Shown piece by piece: positions 19,902 through 28,370 of a stretch of 64,000 nucleotides of DNA. The stretch comes from a bacterium (GTDB taxonomy: Bacteria > Verrucomicrobiota > Verrucomicrobiia > Limisphaerales > UBA11358), in NCBI GenBank assembly GCA_021780905.1, contig JAJXXW010000044.1:1-64000 (forward strand), written 5' to 3'. The notes under the pieces are model-generated. The model searched no databases. It was not told the origin of the DNA and was given only the letters and a program-made list of their open reading frames with translations. Numbering within the stretch: the stretch's first letter is position 1; every line of letters starts with the position of its first letter. Position numbers and translations under genes: made by a program.

Positions 19902-20516
19902 ATGCAAACCAAACATCATTTAATCCGCAGCCTGGTCGCCGGATGCGTCCTGGTTGGCTTTGGCCCCAGTCTCCAGCCGCTCTGCGCGGAAGGAATGCCG
20001 CCCGCCACCACCGTTAAATTGCCTTTCATTGTTTTCGACGAAAAAGGCGGTTCCAACCATCACTACATTCCTTCTGGCTGGATGGGCAACTCCAAGGCCA
20101 TCAAAATGGACGACGGCTGCACCACTAATCCGCATGGCGGCAATACTTGTCTGCGCTTTGAATACTCCGCCACGGACAATTGGGCCGGCATCGTCTGGCA
20201 GGACCCCGCCAACGATTGGGGCGATCAAAACGGAGGCTGGAATCTCACCGGCACGAAAAAACTGAAATTCTGGGCGCGTGGCGAAAAGGGCGATGAGGTG
20301 GTCAGTTTTAAGTTTGGCATCCTCGGCTCGGATAAAAAATTCTCCGATAGCGCGAACGGCGAAATGGCAGATGTCAAACTCACGAAAAATTGGACGGAAT
20401 ACTCCATTGATTTGGCCGGTAAAGACTTGTCTCGCATCAAGACTGGTTTCTGCTGGTCGCTCGCCGGCCAAGGCTCACCGGTGGTATTTTATCTCGACGA
20501 CATCCGGTTTGAATAA
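19902..20516 (+). CDS. Secreted stand-alone carbohydrate-binding-like protein
   Basis: A 204-residue exported protein. The signal peptide covers about 1-29 (LIRSLVAGCVLVGFGPSLQPLCAEG). The mature part is one jelly-roll-like domain containing NHHYIPSGWMGNSKAIKMDD, GIVWQDPANDWGDQNGGWN, LKFWARGEKGDEVVSFKFG and a C-terminal FYLDDIRFE. The same module forms the C-terminus of the next gene (20543-22351), so the two belong together. The aromatic-rich GW and WNLTG motifs suggest sugar binding, as in galactose-binding-like CBMs. No catalytic residues are apparent. A substrate of beta-1,3-glucan is inferred from the neighbours. Confidence 0.8.
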   Translation: MQTKHHLIRSLVAGCVLVGFGPSLQPLCAEGMPPATTVKLPFIVFDEKGGSNHHYIPSGWMGNSKAIKMDDGCTTNPHGGNTCLRFEYSATDNWAGIVWQDPANDWGDQNGGWNLTGTKKLKFWARGEKGDEVVSFKFGILGSDKKFSDSANGEMADVKLTKNWTEYSIDLAGKDLSRIKTGFCWSLAGQGSPVVFYLDDIRFE

Positions 20517-20542
20517 AAGTTGTCCAAGCTGGTTTACAAACA

Positions 20543-22351
20543 ATGAAACCCTTTTTGGCGGTCGTAAAAACCATTCTGGCTTGCGGACTGGCCGTGCTGG
20601 CACTGCCTGCTCTGGCCGCGCCGGTCAAGGTGGAACTGGTTCGCACCGCCGATGGCTGGCAGCTGCACCGCGATGGCAAACCGTTTTTTGTGAAAGGCGC
20701 GGGCGGCACTGAGCGGCTGGATTTGCTCGCCGCGGCCGGCGCGAATTCCGTCCGCACCTGGGGCGCCGATGGCCTTGCGCCGCTGCTCGACGAGGCGCAC
20801 AAAAACGGACTCACCGTCACGGTCGGCATCTGGCTGCACCACGAAGGCGGCCCGGAAAAATTCAGTTACGATAATCCCGAGCTGCTGAAGCAGCAGTTGG
20901 ATGCCGTGCGTCAAACGGTTTTGCGTTACAAAGATCACCCCGCCGTTTTAATGTGGGGCATCGGCAACGAAATGGAAGGTTACCGGGATGGCGGCAAAAA
21001 GGCGATTTGGAATAACGTCAACGACGCCGCCAAGCTCGCCAAGGCACTGGACCCGAATCATCCCGTGATGACGGTGATTGCCGAAATTGGCGCCAAACGC
21101 ATCCCGAGCATTAACCAGTTTTGTCCCGATGTGGACATCGTTGGCATCAACAGCTACGCCGGTGCGTCCAGCATCGGGACGCGCTACGCGGCGCTGAATC
21201 CACAAAAGCCTTACATCATCACCGAATTTGGGCCGCCCGGGGCGTGGGAGGGCGACAATTCAGCATGGGGCGCGCCCATCGAGCCGACCAGCCCGGAAAA
21301 AGCGGGCTGGTATCGCCGCGCTTATCTCGGTTCCATTGATCACAAACCGTGGTGTCTCGGCTCCTACGCTTTCTTGTGGGGTCACAAGCAGGAGGCTACC
21401 GCCACCTGGTTCGGTATGTTTTTGCCTGACGGAACAAAAGTTAACGCGGTTGATACCATGACCGAACTCTGGTCTGGCCAGCCGGCAAAAAATCTTTGCC
21501 CGGCCATCGAAAGCCTCAAGTTCGAAGGCGCGAACGATCTCAGGCCGGGGCAAACCCTCAAGGTCAATTTGGCAACCCGCGATCCGGTTGGTCGTCCCGT
21601 CAAAGTGCGCTGGGTGGTGCAGCCGGAGCAAATTAAAACCGGCATCGGCGGCCAGGAAGAACCGGTCTTGCCGGAGTTGCCGGCGGCCATCGTCGGCAGC
21701 GACGACCTGCATTGCGAAATCACCGCCCCGAAAAACGAAGGCGGCTATCGCGTGTTCGCCTACGTCAACAACGGCGTTGGTTCCAGCGTGGCGAATGTGC
21801 CGTTTCATGTGCATCTACAGGATGAACAAGTGCCGCCCGGCAAAGCGGCCGCGCTGCCGTTTTGCATTTACGAAAACGGCTCCAGCCCCCAAAACCATTA
21901 CATTCCGTCCGGCTGGATGGGCAAAACGTCCGCCATCAAAATGAATTTGGGCTGGGTGGAAAATCCGCACAGCGCGCCGAGCTGCATGCAGTTTCAATTC
22001 AACTCCGCCGCCGACTGGGGCGGTATCGTCTGGCAGGATCCGGCGGATGACTGGGGCGATCGCGATGGCGGTTGGAATCTTACCGGGGCAAAGAAACTGG
22101 TTTTCTGGGCGCGCGGCGAGCAGGGCGGCGAAGTGGTTTCGTTCAAATTCGGCGTGCTCGGCCGCGAGAAGAATTTTTTTGATTCCGCCAGCGGCGGACT
22201 CGCAGGCGTCACGCTCACGAAGACATGGAAGGAATATACCATTGACCTGACGAACCAAAATCTGGCGCGCATCAAGACCGGCTTCGGCTGGTCCCTCGCC
22301 GGCCAGGGCCACCCGGTCAGGTTTTATCTGGACGACATCCGCTTTGAATAA
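20543..22351 (+). CDS. Secreted clan GH-A glycoside hydrolase with C-terminal binding module
   Basis: A 602-residue exported hydrolase. After a signal peptide (LAVVKTILACGLAVLALPALA), residues 30-325 form a TIM barrel of the GH2-C/GH5 type. The candidate acid/base is Glu143 in GIGNEME and the nucleophile Glu228 in IITEFGPPG, both placed as in clan GH-A. PFFVKGAGG near the start and SYAFLWG near the end are also typical. An Ig-like domain (about 330-430) and a jelly-roll module (about 440-602) follow. The module repeats that of the preceding gene: NHYIPSGWMG, IVWQDPADDWGD, FYLDDIRFE. The exact GH family is uncertain; GH5-like or GH158-like endo-beta-1,3-glucanase activity would suit the locus. 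The next gene starts three bases after the stop. Confidence 0.82.
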   Translation: MKPFLAVVKTILACGLAVLALPALAAPVKVELVRTADGWQLHRDGKPFFVKGAGGTERLDLLAAAGANSVRTWGADGLAPLLDEAHKNGLTVTVGIWLHHEGGPEKFSYDNPELLKQQLDAVRQTVLRYKDHPAVLMWGIGNEMEGYRDGGKKAIWNNVNDAAKLAKALDPNHPVMTVIAEIGAKRIPSINQFCPDVDIVGINSYAGASSIGTRYAALNPQKPYIITEFGPPGAWEGDNSAWGAPIEPTSPEKAGWYRRAYLGSIDHKPWCLGSYAFLWGHKQEATATWFGMFLPDGTKVNAVDTMTELWSGQPAKNLCPAIESLKFEGANDLRPGQTLKVNLATRDPVGRPVKVRWVVQPEQIKTGIGGQEEPVLPELPAAIVGSDDLHCEITAPKNEGGYRVFAYVNNGVGSSVANVPFHVHLQDEQVPPGKAAALPFCIYENGSSPQNHYIPSGWMGKTSAIKMNLGWVENPHSAPSCMQFQFNSAADWGGIVWQDPADDWGDRDGGWNLTGAKKLVFWARGEQGGEVVSFKFGVLGREKNFFDSASGGLAGVTLTKTWKEYTIDLTNQNLARIKTGFGWSLAGQGHPVRFYLDDIRFE

Positions 22352-22353
22352 AA

Positions 22354-25300
22354 TTGCAACGACACGAAAATCCAGTGCTGGCGACGAATGAATCGAGATC
22401 CGTTTTCATCGGCGGGCGTCCTTTGTCTGCCGCGCCGGATAAGGCTGAATCCACATCGGTCGTGATCAACGGTGAAATGTTCGTCGGCATCCGCAATGTT
22501 AGCGCCATGCCGCCGTTCCTGATGAGCATTGTCAGCAACGGCGACCTCTGGCTCTTTGCCGGCAGCAATTCGCCGTTCACCGCCGGCCGGGGCGACGCGG
22601 ATCACGCGATTTTTCCGTATCGCACCGCCGACAAAATCCTGAGCCAGTCCGGCGGCAGCGGCGTGCAGAGCATTTTTCTCGTCGAACGCGAAGAGGGTTG
22701 GGCGCTCTGGGAACCGTGGACGGGCGCGGCCGGTGCTTATCGGCTTCAGCGCAACCTTTTCAAAAGTGAATTCGGCACGAGCGTTATTTTTGAGGAAATC
22801 AACCAGGACCTCGGCTTGCGTTTCGCTTGGACTCTGACGACCTCCGAAGTTTTTGGCTTGGTTCGATTTTGCACGTTGGAAAATCTGAACCCGGACACGG
22901 TGGCCGTCCGCTATCTGGATGGCTGGAATCAGATCATCCCTGCCGGTGTCGGCCAGGATTTGTTTGAGAAATACAGCTATCTCGCCGCCGCCTATATGCG
23001 TCACGAAAATCAGGGCGGACTGGGCCTCTTCACGCTGAACTCCGGCATTACGGATCGCGCCGAGCCTTGTGAGTCACTGCGTGTCGCGACCGCCTGGTCG
23101 CTTGGCCATGGCAATCCGACCGTGCTGCTGTGCGAACGCCAGGTGGAAAACTTTCGTCGTGGCCAGCCGATGAAAAACGAAACCGAAGTGCGCGGCGTCT
23201 TTGGCGCTTATTTCGTTTGCGACTCCGCTGAAATCAAGTCCGGCGGCACTCACGAATGGATTACAGTTGCCGACACCGGTCTCGACCACGCCGCGTTGGC
23301 CAGCCTACAAAAACAGTTGGCGTCGCCCACCGCGCTGAAATGTGCCTTGGCTGCCGATGTCGCTGCCACGCGCGCGGGTCTCCAGCAGCGCATCGCTGCG
23401 GCGGATGGTTTGCAGCAGACCGCCAACAGCGCCGGGAGCGTCCATCATTTTGCCAACGTGCTTTTCAATTGCATGCGCGGTGGCACGTTGCCGGACGGCT
23501 ACCGGTTCCCCAAGTCGGATTTCGCCGGATTTTTGCGGAGCCGCAATGCCACGCTGCCCGCGCGGCACGCGTCCTGGCTGGAACAATTGCCGGTGCAGAT
23601 GGATTTGCCAACCCTGCGCGACCGGGCCGGTGCCACCAACGATCCCCAGTTAATCCGGCTCGCACGCGAATATTTACCGCTGACGTTCAGCCGTCGTCAC
23701 GGCGATCCCAGCCGGCCGTGGAACCGTTTTTCCATTCGCACCCGTGATGAGCACGGCCAGACCATTTACGATTACCAGGGCAACTGGCGCGACATTTTCC
23801 AGAATTGGGAAAGTCTCGCGCAGAGCTATCCGGCGTGCTTGGAGTCCATGATTGCCATTTTCCTGAACGCTTCGACCGCCGACGGCTACAATCCCTACCG
23901 CATCACGCGCGGCGGGATTGAGTGGGAAGTAGAAGACCCGCACGATCCGTGGAGCCACATCGGTTACTGGGGCGACCACCAGATCATTTACCTGCTGCGC
24001 TTGCTGGAATCCTACGAACGCTTTGAGCCTGGCAAACTCGCGCGCAGCCTGAACGAAGGCCGTTTTGCCTACGCCAGGGTTCCCTACGAAATCAAAAACT
24101 TTGCGGAACTGTTGCGCGACCCGCGCCACTCGATTCATTTCAACGCCACGCTGCATAAGGAGCTTCTGGCCCGTGCCGGGGAAATTGGCAACGACGGCAA
24201 GCTTCAGGCCGCACCAGATGGCGGGGTGCTGCTGGTGTCGCTCGCGGAAAAACTGCTCGTGCCGCTGCTGGCCAAATTGAGCAATTTGATTCCCGGCGGC
24301 GGTATCTGGCTGAACACGCAGCGCCCGGAATGGAACGATGCCAACAACGCCCTGGCGGGTTGGGGACTTTCGCTCGTCACGGTCGCCTATCTGCGGCGTT
24401 ACCTGCATTTCCTCGATCAGATGTTCGCGGCGGCCGGCGACTCGGTGCTGCTCTCGGCGGAAGTTGCCCGGTTCGCCAAGGCGATTTCTACGGTTTTGAG
24501 GCGCGCCGACGGCGCCGCCGCCCCCACCCGGTTTGAAATTCTTGCCGCCCTGGGCAGGGCGGGTGAGCAGCACCGCCAAGCCGTTTATCGGGGTGAACTC
24601 GGCGTGCCAACGGCCGTTCCCACTCCGGAAGTTCGCCAGCTGATTGCCGCCGCCACCCGTGTCGTAGATGCAACGCTGCGTGCGAATCGGCGTGGGGATG
24701 GCTTGTTCCACAGTTACAACCTGCTGAATCTTTCCGGCTCGCAGGCATCCGTCGGATATTTGGATCTGATGCTCGAAGGCCAGGTTGCGGTGTTGAGCAG
24801 CGGTCTGCTCGAACCCGCCGAAGCGTTGTCGCTCCTGCACGCTCTCCGTCATAGCAATTTGTTCCGCGCCGACCAGCACAGTTACCTGCTATATCCCGAC
24901 CGTGAAGTCACACCATTTCTGTCCCGCAACACACTGCCGGCTGGCTGGGAGAAGCAGGTGCCCGCCCTGGCGCTGCTGGTCAAAGGCGGTTGGCGGGAAA
25001 TCATGGTGTTGGCCGAGGACGGCAGCGCGCATTTTCAGGCGGATTTGGCCAACGCCGCCAGCCTGTCGGCCCGGCTCGATCGGTTGGCGGGCGAAAAGCA
25101 TTGGCGGCAGGCCATCTCGCAAGATCGCGCGGCGCTGTTGGAATTGTGGGAAGCGGTTTTCCACCACGGCGCCTTCACCGGCCGCAGCGGCTCCATGTTT
25201 GCCTTTGAAGGTTTGGGGAGCATTTATTGGCACATGATCGCCAAGCTGCTGCTGGCGGCGGAGGAAAATCATCGCCGCGCCGTCGCCGTTGCCGCCCCGG

Positions 25301-25830
25301 CGGAAATTGTCACCGGCTTGCGGGCCGCTTACTATGATATCCGGCGCGGGCTGGGCTTCACCAAGTCGCCCGCAGTGTATGGTGCCTTTCCGACTGATCC
25401 CTATTCGCACACGCCGCGCCACCTTGGTGCGCAGCAGCCGGGCATGACGGGACAGGTGAAAGAGGAAATTCTTGCTCGCTGGGCCGAGCTGGGAATTCAA
25501 GTGAACGACGGCACGCTGTCCTTTGAGCCGAAATTGCTGCGCCGGAGCGAATTCTTTGCGGAGCCGCCGGAGTTCACCTATATCGCTGCCAATGGCAACC
25601 GGCAAATTTGGCGGTTGCCGGCTGAAAGTCTGGCTTTCACCTATTGTCAGGTTCCCATTTGCTACCGGCTGACGGAAAGGGCTTCCATCACCCTAGAAAC
25701 CAGCTTTGGCGGCACCAAAAACATCGCCGGGCAGAAATTATCCCAAGCCGACAGCAAGGAAATCTTTTCCCGCAGCGGCGTGATTGCGCGGCTGTCGGTC
25801 GGGATTCCGCGCGACAGCGTGGGCGACTGA
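22354..25830 (+). CDS. Large inverting sugar phosphorylase (GH94/GH149/GH161 type), likely beta-1,3-oligoglucan phosphorylase
   Basis: A 1158-residue cytosolic enzyme with no signal peptide. It has the plan of the GH94-like phosphorylases: an N-terminal beta-sandwich region, an (alpha/alpha)6 barrel and a C-terminal sheet. Barrel motifs include YDYQGNWRDIFQNWE near 470, DPWSHIGYWGDHQIIYLLR near 540 and IWLNTQRPEWNDANNALAGW near 652. The last carries the candidate general acid Asp662, corresponding to the WND motif of GH94. At about 1150 residues it is longer than cellobiose phosphorylases (about 800) and fits the size of GH149/GH161 beta-1,3-glucan phosphorylases, which make glucose 1-phosphate. 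The start is a TTG three bases after the previous stop; no better start was found nearby. The family assignment among the three is inference from size and context. Confidence 0.8.
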   Translation: MQRHENPVLATNESRSVFIGGRPLSAAPDKAESTSVVINGEMFVGIRNVSAMPPFLMSIVSNGDLWLFAGSNSPFTAGRGDADHAIFPYRTADKILSQSGGSGVQSIFLVEREEGWALWEPWTGAAGAYRLQRNLFKSEFGTSVIFEEINQDLGLRFAWTLTTSEVFGLVRFCTLENLNPDTVAVRYLDGWNQIIPAGVGQDLFEKYSYLAAAYMRHENQGGLGLFTLNSGITDRAEPCESLRVATAWSLGHGNPTVLLCERQVENFRRGQPMKNETEVRGVFGAYFVCDSAEIKSGGTHEWITVADTGLDHAALASLQKQLASPTALKCALAADVAATRAGLQQRIAAADGLQQTANSAGSVHHFANVLFNCMRGGTLPDGYRFPKSDFAGFLRSRNATLPARHASWLEQLPVQMDLPTLRDRAGATNDPQLIRLAREYLPLTFSRRHGDPSRPWNRFSIRTRDEHGQTIYDYQGNWRDIFQNWESLAQSYPACLESMIAIFLNASTADGYNPYRITRGGIEWEVEDPHDPWSHIGYWGDHQIIYLLRLLESYERFEPGKLARSLNEGRFAYARVPYEIKNFAELLRDPRHSIHFNATLHKELLARAGEIGNDGKLQAAPDGGVLLVSLAEKLLVPLLAKLSNLIPGGGIWLNTQRPEWNDANNALAGWGLSLVTVAYLRRYLHFLDQMFAAAGDSVLLSAEVARFAKAISTVLRRADGAAAPTRFEILAALGRAGEQHRQAVYRGELGVPTAVPTPEVRQLIAAATRVVDATLRANRRGDGLFHSYNLLNLSGSQASVGYLDLMLEGQVAVLSSGLLEPAEALSLLHALRHSNLFRADQHSYLLYPDREVTPFLSRNTLPAGWEKQVPALALLVKGGWREIMVLAEDGSAHFQADLANAASLSARLDRLAGEKHWRQAISQDRAALLELWEAVFHHGAFTGRSGSMFAFEGLGSIYWHMIAKLLLAAEENHRRAVAVAAPAEIVTGLRAAYYDIRRGLGFTKSPAVYGAFPTDPYSHTPRHLGAQQPGMTGQVKEEILARWAELGIQVNDGTLSFEPKLLRRSEFFAEPPEFTYIAANGNRQIWRLPAESLAFTYCQVPICYRLTERASITLETSFGGTKNIAGQKLSQADSKEIFSRSGVIARLSVGIPRDSVGD

Positions 25831-25850
25831 ACTCAAAAATTACCAACGCT

Positions 25851-27275
25851 ATGAACACCGCAACCAAAGTCATGAAATTGTCCTTCGCCGAGAAATTCGG
25901 CTATGGGCTGGGGGACACGGCAAGTAATTTCGTCTGGGCGCTAATGATGAATTTCATCATGTTTTACTACACGGACATTTTTGGCATCACGGCCGCCGCC
26001 GCCGGCACGATGCTCTTGTTTGCGCGCAGCACGGACGGCGTGGTGGACTTTTTTATCGGCGCGATGGCGGATCGCACAAAATCAAAGTGGGGCCGGTTCC
26101 GTCCGTATCTCGTCTGGCTGTGCGTGCCGCTGGCGGTGGTGTTTGTGCTCGCATTCACGACGCCGGCGGTCAGTCCGGCGGGAAAAATCGTCTGGGCCTG
26201 GGTCACTTACAATCTGATGATGTTGCTTTATTCCGCGATCAACATTCCCTACGGCGCACTGTCGGGCGTGATGACCGACGATCCATTGGAGCGCACGAGT
26301 TTGAATTCCTACCGTATGTCACTGGCGCAAATCGGCGGCATTGTGGCCAATTCCAGCTTCATGGTGCTGATTGTCAAATTCGGCGGCGCCAACCAGCAGC
26401 TTGGTGCGCAGCGGACGGTGCTGCTGTTCAGCGCCATGGCCATCGTGCTGTTTCTCATTTCATTTTTAACCACAAAAGAGCGCATTCATCCCCCGGCGAA
26501 CCAGCACACCAGACTGACCCAGGATTTGAAAACCCTCTTCCTCAATCGTCACTGGATCATGATGTTTGTCATCGGTATCGTGAATATCACCCTGGCCGTC
26601 GTGCGCGGCACGGCAGGAATTTATTACCTCAAAAATTATCTGAATTGGGACGGCGGCCAGATCGGCACCTGGTTTTTGGTCAGCGGACTGGCGATGATCT
26701 TGGGCGCGATGATGACGCGGTTTGCCGTGGAAGCCATCGGCAAAAAGGCGGCGTTCATGACGAGCATGGTGGCGGTGGCGCTGACGGCAATTCCATTTTA
26801 CTGGCTTCAACCGGATCAGACCGCTTGGATATTCATGTTTCTGATTCTCGGCATGATCAGCGCGGGTATCAACGCGACGCTGTTCTGGGCGCTGGTGGCC
26901 GACACGGCGGATTTTCAAGAGTGGAAATACCGGACCCGCACAACGGGCGTCGTGTTTTCCGCGACGACTTGCGCGCAAAAAGCCGGCATGGGCATTGGCG
27001 CGGCGTTTGCGGGTTTTCTGATTTCGGCCTTTGGCTATGTGCCCAATGCCGCGCAATCCACCGAAGCCATCCGCGGCATTTTACTGCTCAACAGCCTGAT
27101 TCCGGCCGCTGGATTACTGGTGTTGGCGGCCATTTTCAGCCTCTACGGCTTGGATGAGAAGATTTGTAAAACCATGCGCGAAGACTTGGCGCAACGCCGC
27201 GAACAACCGTTGCCAAGCTCACCCTCCCCTGAATCCATCCCGGCTACCGGAGCGGAATCGCTGGCGGGCGCTTAA
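25851..27275 (+). CDS. GPH-family (MelB-like) sugar:cation symporter
   Basis: A 474-residue inner-membrane transporter with about 12 helices. The start at 25851 begins a typical N-terminus (KLSFAEKFGYGLGDTASNF). The family signature between helices 2 and 3 is clear: MADRTKSKWGRFRPYLVW near 70-87. FWALVADTADFQEWKYRTRT near 340-360 is another GPH hallmark. The Asp residues of DGVVDFF and MADRT are those used for cation and sugar binding in MelB. In this locus it would import glucan oligosaccharides for the cytosolic phosphorylase just upstream. The substrate is inference. A basic/Pro-rich C-terminal tail of about 35 residues is unremarkable. Confidence 0.9.
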   Translation: MNTATKVMKLSFAEKFGYGLGDTASNFVWALMMNFIMFYYTDIFGITAAAAGTMLLFARSTDGVVDFFIGAMADRTKSKWGRFRPYLVWLCVPLAVVFVLAFTTPAVSPAGKIVWAWVTYNLMMLLYSAINIPYGALSGVMTDDPLERTSLNSYRMSLAQIGGIVANSSFMVLIVKFGGANQQLGAQRTVLLFSAMAIVLFLISFLTTKERIHPPANQHTRLTQDLKTLFLNRHWIMMFVIGIVNITLAVVRGTAGIYYLKNYLNWDGGQIGTWFLVSGLAMILGAMMTRFAVEAIGKKAAFMTSMVAVALTAIPFYWLQPDQTAWIFMFLILGMISAGINATLFWALVADTADFQEWKYRTRTTGVVFSATTCAQKAGMGIGAAFAGFLISAFGYVPNAAQSTEAIRGILLLNSLIPAAGLLVLAAIFSLYGLDEKICKTMREDLAQRREQPLPSSPSPESIPATGAESLAGA

Positions 27276-27284
27276 AATACTTCG

Positions 27285-28358
27285 ATGAAAAATTATCAAG
27301 CCGCCTCAAGCTGGCGAATGCTCGTTGGCATCGCCGCGGTCTGGCTGGGGGGATGGGTCTGCCAGGCATCCGCAACCAGCCCATCCGCTGAGCCCCGCGT
27401 TTCTCTCCAGCAGCAAAAATCGGATCTGTTGGCGGGCTTGTCGCGCGGCCTTTGCTATTCCGGCTTTCGTCATGGCCAGCATCCTGATCGTGGCGGCGGC
27501 GCGGTGAATCCAACTGACCAGCAGATTTTTGAAGACCTGCAGCTTTTAAAGCGGGATGGGAATTTCCAAATGATCCGGCTCTATGATTCGCGGACGAATT
27601 CGGAAGTCATCCTGCGCCTGATCCGTGAGCACCATCTGAAATTAAAAGTTCTTCTCGGTGCGTGGTTGAGCGCGGAAATGAGCAATCCCAATTGCACCTG
27701 GCTACAGCCGATTCCGGCGGAAACACTGGCAGCAAATCGTCGCTTGAACGCGATCGAAGTGCAAAACCTCATCCGGTTGGCGAATGAGTATCGGGATACA
27801 GTGGTGGCCGTCGCCGTTGGCAATGAGGCCTTGGTCAGCTGGAACGATCACCTGGTGCCGGTGGCCGCAGTGATCGCGTATGTTCGGGAGGTCAAGTCAG
27901 CGGTGAGGCAGCCGGTGACGGTTTGTGACAATTATGACTGGTGGTCGCATCACGGTGCGGCGCTGGCATCGGAATTGGATTTTATTTCTGTGCACACCTA
28001 TCCGCAATGGGAGAAGAAGGACATTGACGAGGCGATGGCCTATACGATTGCGAATTTGCAAGCCGTCCATCAGGCTTTGCCCCACAGTCGCATCGTAATC
28101 ACCGAAGCTGGCTGGGCGACGGTCGCCCGGGAATTTGGCCGCCGGGCCAGCGAGGAAAACCAGCGCAAGTATTATCACGACTTGTTTGCCTGGACGGAAA
28201 AGATGAATCTCACGACTTTCTTTTTCGAGGCCTTCGACGAAGATTGGAAGGGGGATGGCGGCGACCCCCTGGGTGCCGAAAAACATTGGGGTCTGTTCAC
28301 GGTGGATCGAAAGGCCAAGTTGGCCATGCAGAAGGGGTATCCCGATTTGAAAAACTAA
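27285..28358 (+). CDS. Secreted GH17 beta-1,3-glucanase/glucanosyltransferase
   Basis: A 357-residue exported protein. The signal peptide ends near residue 30 (GIAAVWLGGWVCQASA). The remainder is a GH17 TIM barrel: GLCYSGFRHGQHP near 54, FQMIRLYDSR near 94, VAVAVGNEAL with the acid/base Glu181, ISVHTYPQWE near 234, and the nucleophile Glu274 in IVITEAGWAT. GH17 enzymes cleave or transglycosylate beta-1,3-glucans with retention. The length is that of bacterial GH17 proteins. The gene follows the transporter by nine bases, so it is likely in the same operon. Confidence 0.9.
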   Translation: MKNYQAASSWRMLVGIAAVWLGGWVCQASATSPSAEPRVSLQQQKSDLLAGLSRGLCYSGFRHGQHPDRGGGAVNPTDQQIFEDLQLLKRDGNFQMIRLYDSRTNSEVILRLIREHHLKLKVLLGAWLSAEMSNPNCTWLQPIPAETLAANRRLNAIEVQNLIRLANEYRDTVVAVAVGNEALVSWNDHLVPVAAVIAYVREVKSAVRQPVTVCDNYDWWSHHGAALASELDFISVHTYPQWEKKDIDEAMAYTIANLQAVHQALPHSRIVITEAGWATVAREFGRRASEENQRKYYHDLFAWTEKMNLTTFFFEAFDEDWKGDGGDPLGAEKHWGLFTVDRKAKLAMQKGYPDLKN

Positions 28359-28370
28359 AAACTAGACTAT

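Noticed and set aside
22354-25830. Cellobiose phosphorylase of ordinary GH94 type
   Set aside because: Not excluded by motif, but the protein is about 350 residues longer than usual and sits in a beta-1,3-glucan locus, so the GH149/GH161 type is preferred.
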